A stretch of DNA of 24,660 nucleotides from a virus. A program made the translations under genes and the position numbers. The notes under the pieces were generated by a model. That model did not search any database, was not told where the DNA came from, and saw nothing but the letters and a program-made list of their open reading frames with translations. The stretch spans positions 1 to 24,660 of the IMG/VR virus record IMGVR_UViG_3300025645_000432; one strand, 5' to 3'. Shown piece after piece: positions 22,256-24,660 of the stretch (positions are counted from its first letter, which is position 1; every line of letters starts with the position of its first letter).

Positions 22256-22297
22256 CGAACGAAGTGAGTCCTTCTTGTGTGAGCGAACGCAGTGAGT
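22256..22297. repeat. Pair of 14-nt direct repeats in the control region
   Basis: CGAACGAAGTGAGT (22256-22269) and CGAACGCAGTGAGT (22284-22297) differ at one base and are spaced 28 nt start to start. A related AACGAAGTG occurs in the RNAP2 leader at 21511. They could be binding sites for a protein or parts of an origin. Confidence 0.6.
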
Positions 22298-22340
22298 GAA
22301 TGGATGGCCCAAGGGGGAATTACAAAGTTGACGTCAAGAC

Positions 22341-22449
22341 GGAGTACCACTCCATATAAGGATTTAATTTTTCAAAATAGTGATATTACGGATAGAGTGG
22401 AGGGTGAAACCCTGTCTTAGTTCCTTGTGGGAAATATATGATTCCCCAC
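22341..22449 (-). other. Cluster of three hairpins in the early leader
   Basis: GGAGT-ACC-ACTCC (22341-22353), AGGGT-GAA-ACCCT (22401-22413) and an 8-bp stem with one G-U pair (22427-22434 with 22442-22449) lie within 110 nt. None is followed by a long T-run on the minus strand, so they are unlikely to be plain terminators. They would form a structured 5' leader if transcription begins at the TATAAT box. Confidence 0.55.
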
Positions 22450-22461
22450 GCTGGGTCGTAC

Positions 22462-22491
22462 ACTCTAAATTATAGGACCCTTGTGATGTCA
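22462..22491 (-). promoter_or_regulatory. Candidate host sigma-70 promoter (perfect -10)
   Basis: A perfect TATAAT lies at 22474-22469 on the minus strand, pointing to the early genes. The -35 region at 17-nt spacing is poor (AATCAA), and there is no TG extension. A second TATAAT at 22535-22530 overlaps the end of the 81-aa gene. One of these is the best candidate for host-driven early transcription, but neither is a full promoter match. Confidence 0.35.
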
Positions 22492-22512
22492 TTGATTTAT
22501 ATAGAGTTTATA

Positions 22513-22529
22513 TGGTCATATTTTGACCA
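22513..22529. promoter_or_regulatory. Palindrome, possible operator
   Basis: TGGTCA (22513-22518) and TGACCA (22524-22529) form a perfect inverted repeat with a 5-nt AT spacer. It lies between two TATAAT boxes, immediately downstream of the one at 22535-22530, which is where a repressor site would sit. It could instead be a short RNA hairpin. The binding protein is unknown. Confidence 0.45.
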
Positions 22530-22530
22530 A

Positions 22531-22776
22531 TTATAGTCTAAATGTCTTATTTATTGTCTGTTCTGGGGTTCTACGTTCCCATGTTGCTGATGTTATACCT
22601 TGTGTTTTAAGGTGTTGTTTTATCTCTCTCCAATCAGCTCTGGTTATACCTATTCCTAAGCCAATTATGTGTACTGTCTTACCTGAGTAGATTAGATTGC
22701 AGCTACTTGTGAATGTGGTTGCTGTTTCTCCGAATCTGTATAGCTCTATAATGTCCTGTAAGCGTTGTGCTGCCAT
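22531..22776 (-). CDS. 81-aa unknown protein
   Basis: ATG 22776 is preceded by AAAGGAA (9 nt). The product MAAQRLQDIIELYRFGETAT.. has a beta stretch (LIYSGKTVHIIGLGIGI), then a helix and a basic end (ATWERRTPEQTINKTFRL). It is the last gene before the control region. The function is not recognised. Its position after the tail gene would fit a late or packaging-related gene if the genome end lies in the control region, which cannot be shown. Confidence 0.68.
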   Translation of the reverse strand: MAAQRLQDIIELYRFGETATTFTSSCNLIYSGKTVHIIGLGIGITRADWREIKQHLKTQGITSATWERRTPEQTINKTFRL

Positions 22777-22790
22777 TATTGTATGTTCCT

Positions 22791-23285
22791 TTACCAGTCG
22801 GGTACTTCTTCATCCTCATCCCAGTCATCATTGTATTCTAAATCGTTTAATGTCAGTAGTTGTAGTGATTGTAATACGGATTCTATTACTGTAATGTATG
22901 TACGGCAGTGACGGTCACCATAACCATACTCCCAAGATACTAACTTAGCATGGATTACTTCATGTGTTGTTAATAGGTGTACAATTACTGATTGTAGTAC
23001 TTTGAGTCCATTGTGTGTATCAGCAGACTCGAACTGCTTTATAATGCTCTTAATACGGTCTAGACAGTCCTTGTCCAGTACTTTACCATGTGCGGTATTG
23101 GTTACCATGCGTGGCTGCTTACCGTAGGCCATACGCTTCTTCTCACGGTCTATACGTGATTGCTCTTGTATATTAATGTGTCGGAAGCTCTTGCCATACT
23201 TGATTAGCATCTTGCGCTCAAAACGAGGCAGGTTTGGTATGATAGGCTCTCCGCTTACATACTTAGTAAACTCTGCTTCGTTCAT
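22791..23285 (-). CDS. 164-aa unknown protein
   Basis: ATG 23285 has AAGGAG 6 nt upstream. The N-terminal 70 residues are basic and charged (RFERKMLIKYGKSFRHINIQ, RIDREKKRMAYGKQ). The middle is helical, with TTHEVIHAKLVSWEYGYGDR (an HExxH-like but incomplete HEVIH), and the C-terminus is very acidic (YNDDWDEDEEVPDW). HEVIH matches the HExxH zinc-protease pattern by letters, but no third ligand is evident and there is no other support for a protease. No family is recognised. Confidence 0.7.
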   Translation of the reverse strand: MNEAEFTKYVSGEPIIPNLPRFERKMLIKYGKSFRHINIQEQSRIDREKKRMAYGKQPRMVTNTAHGKVLDKDCLDRIKSIIKQFESADTHNGLKVLQSVIVHLLTTHEVIHAKLVSWEYGYGDRHCRTYITVIESVLQSLQLLTLNDLEYNDDWDEDEEVPDW

Positions 23286-23294
23286 GATTGCTCC

Positions 23295-23534
23295 TTATGT
23301 GTATTCTATTTTACCTAATACTACTTCGGCTACACCAGTTATGATGGCACGAATCCTACACTTTGGTAGGGCTAAGTACTTGGTTGTTGTTGCTACGAAA
23401 AACTCATCGTCTAAGGTCACATATGGTGAACCTTCTACTGATACTTGTAAACTAACGTCACCAGATGTAATAGCAGCCACTAATAAGTGGCTACCCTTCT
23501 CAAGTGGTTTGTCTACGTTATGTTCTAATATCAT
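23295..23534 (-). CDS. 79-aa beta-rich protein, probably virion-associated
   Basis: I use ATG 23534, because GAGG is 7 nt upstream of it; the earlier ATG at 23540 abuts the ribosome site. The product MILEHNVDKPLEKGSHLLVA.. is nearly all beta by appearance (DVSLQVSVEGSPYVTLDDEF), with no membrane segment. It overlaps the tail gene by 17 nt. Small beta-sandwich proteins after tail genes are often structural; that is an inference from position. Confidence 0.66.
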   Translation of the reverse strand: MILEHNVDKPLEKGSHLLVAAITSGDVSLQVSVEGSPYVTLDDEFFVATTTKYLALPKCRIRAIITGVAEVVLGKIEYT

Positions 23535-24660
23535 ATCCATCCCTCATTGTTGTTCTATATACATCTGACATTACATCTCTGTACACTGTGTTTAAGCTTA
23601 ATACGACTGTTCCGCCTAGTACTGTAGTCCTACCCATAGTTTCCCCAGTATGTGCACTAACTACAGATATAGTCTGTTCGTATGCTAACTCTGGGTTACC
23701 TACAATCTCTTCTGAGGTAATACTAGATACTAGTACAACACTCTGAGATAACAAGCTGATTAGACCTAGGGCCTCCTCTGTTGTTATACTTTCGGTTGTT
23801 AGTGCTGTTGCACCTACTAATAGGTTAGGGTCTCCTATGACCTCCTGAGAGGTCATACTCTCTGGTGCTAGTAGTGTTGCACCACTAGACAGGTTAACGT
23901 CGCCTATGGCTTCCTCAGAGGCTATACCAATTGCTGTTACTGTTACTAGACCTGTGGCTAAACTGGGAGTACCGAAGTTCTCTTCAGATGCTATAGCTGT
24001 TGGTGTTAGTATTTGTGTAGCTGGCCCACCACCTTCGTCAGCAGCAGTCCACCATGCACCTACGGCAGATTGGTTGTCATATTCTACGTCTAAATATGCC
24101 TGACTGGGTGCAAAATTGTAAAGTTTGAAATAAATAGCATCCCCATCCAGCCAAGAGAATGGCGTACTATCTGCATCAGTACCTACTGTAAACCTGTTTA
24201 GAGTTGGAGTTGTCACAGCAGTTGTATTAGTTACGAAGGCTGAACTGTCAATCGTTATTTTGCGAGAACTTGCAGACTCATACACGCCAGCGCAAAACCT
24301 AAATCCACCAGTCAAGGGGTTTATACCACTGTCGGCTGTACGCGTCACTCCATCATATGACTGAGCCAACAAACTATTTGAAACGGAGCTGGTAGATACC
24401 CTATGGAATCTATTTGTTACAGACTTGTCTGCAACTCCCATCACTGTATCACCGAGTACATCAAAATCACACCACACAGACATAGCGAATGGATGTGAGA
24501 TGGAAGACAATAGTGCGTCAATCCTAGAACTTACTCCGTTGAACCTGACGGATGGGATTCCATTAAATGTCGCCCCCGCGCCTAAATTAGCATTGGTTAA
24601 AGTAGTGTTACCTGTCCTGTCAGTTACCCCATCCGTTGTAACTACATGATAATCAACCCA
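23518..24660 (-). CDS. Tail or fibre protein with LamG-like domain and tandem repeats, 5' end cut by window edge
   Basis: The frame is open through the window edge, so the TTG at 24510 is not the start and the N-terminus is missing. The visible N-terminal 190 residues have the landmarks of a laminin-G/concanavalin-type domain: a DRTGNTTLTNANLGAGATF stretch, SVRFNGVSSRIDALL, and a late YFKLYNFAPSQAYLDVEYDN. Six degenerate 22-24-aa repeats follow, then a short basic end (YRTTMRDGYDIRT). Such proteins are usually virion-exposed and bind cell-surface sugars. It lies just before three small genes and the control region. Confidence 0.8.
   Translation of the reverse strand, partial: WVDYHVVTTDGVTDRTGNTTLTNANLGAGATFNGIPSVRFNGVSSRIDALLSSISHPFAMSVWCDFDVLGDTVMGVADKSVTNRFHRVSTSSVSNSLLAQSYDGVTRTADSGINPLTGGFRFCAGVYESASSRKITIDSSAFVTNTTAVTTPTLNRFTVGTDADSTPFSWLDGDAIYFKLYNFAPSQAYLDVEYDNQSAVGAWWTAADEGGGPATQILTPTAIASEENFGTPSLATGLVTVTAIGIASEEAIGDVNLSSGATLLAPESMTSQEVIGDPNLLVGATALTTESITTEEALGLISLLSQSVVLVSSITSEEIVGNPELAYEQTISVVSAHTGETMGRTTVLGGTVVLSLNTVYRDVMSDVYRTTMRDGYDIRT
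23590..24005 (-). repeat. Six tandem 22-24-aa repeats in the tail protein
   Basis: The repeats share a pattern of I-A/T-S-E-E-x-x-G-x-P-x-L-x-x-G followed by four to six hydrophobic-alternating residues; examples begin IASEENFGTPSL, IASEEAIGDVNL, MTSQEVIGDPNL and ITSEEIVGNPEL. The last copy is degenerate (HTGETMG). DNA copies are diverged, so the array is old or under selection. This looks like a beta-rich stalk. Confidence 0.75.

Larger units (their letters stand above)
22152..22530 (-). promoter_or_regulatory. Non-coding control region ahead of the early genes
   Basis: This 379-nt stretch has no convincing gene on either strand. It contains a palindrome, a TATAAT box, three perfect or near-perfect hairpins (22341-22353, 22401-22413, 22427-22449), the self-complementary decamer TTGACGTCAA (22328-22337), a pair of 14-nt direct repeats and the only GATC seen. 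Position and content fit an early promoter region, and it could also be a replication origin or lie near the genome terminus. No phage-polymerase promoter consensus could be recognised. Confidence 0.65.

Noticed and set aside
22328-22337. TTGACG as a sigma-70 -35 box
   Set aside because: No -10-like hexamer lies 16-18 nt downstream on the minus strand; the sequence is noted only as part of a palindrome.
23518-24510. TTG at 24510 as the start of the tail protein
   Set aside because: The frame continues upstream without a stop to the window edge and encodes the beginning of the LamG-like domain.
1-24660. tRNA genes or CRISPR arrays
   Set aside because: No cloverleaf-like sequence with a TTC-type T-loop and no regularly spaced identical repeats were seen.

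Overview
The window is part of the genome of a lytic, T7-like podovirus (Autographiviridae type). The evidence is a single-strand, tightly overlapping set of genes: T7-type portal, scaffold, major capsid and tail tubular protein A, a family-A DNA polymerase, FEN-like exonuclease, endonuclease VII, DnaB-type helicase, a TOPRIM primase and T7-type single-subunit RNA polymerases. Every gene lies on the minus strand, so transcription runs from high to low coordinates. The DNA is AT-rich and Shine-Dalgarno sites of the AGGAG type are frequent. The host is not identifiable from the sequence; a gammaproteobacterium, perhaps marine, is only a guess.

Layout in the direction of transcription: (1) 24660-22531, the 3' part of a LamG-plus-repeat tail or fibre gene and three small unknown genes. 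(2) 22530-22152, a non-coding control region with hairpins, a palindrome, direct repeats, a TATAAT box and the only GATC found in the window. (3) 22151-19410, an early block of three small genes followed by a complete 677-residue T7-type RNA polymerase (here RNAP2), closed by a UUCG-loop rho-independent terminator at 19349-19327. (4) 19303-17738, a cluster of small genes, several shorter than 60 codons. (5) 17790-7855, the replication and DNA-processing module: separate primase and helicase, a membrane-anchored ClpP-like protein, a metallophosphoesterase, a 3-TM holin-like protein, DNA polymerase, an SSB-like protein, exonuclease, an 88-aa gene with an AUC start, and endonuclease VII. (6) 7853-5451, a second complete T7-type RNA polymerase (800 aa, here RNAP1), placed next to the structural module as in phiKMV-type phages. 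(7) 5429-1, a small conserved-type ORF, a cupin-like gene, an inserted HNH endonuclease, a small membrane protein with an AUC start, portal, scaffold, capsid, a late terminator in the position of T7 T-phi, and tail tubular protein A.

The central observation is that one podovirus genome carries two catalytically complete single-subunit RNA polymerases, one in the early T7 gene-1 position ahead of a terminator and one in the phiKMV position ahead of the virion genes. This suggests a relay: host polymerase to RNAP2 to RNAP1. Two further observations can be checked directly from the sequence. Two genes start at AUC with near-identical junctions (AGGAG, then GTGACTT-ATC, then the upstream gene's TAG stop 11-12 nt downstream). 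GATC is almost absent, with one copy found by eye in 24.66 kb where roughly 90 would be expected from composition.
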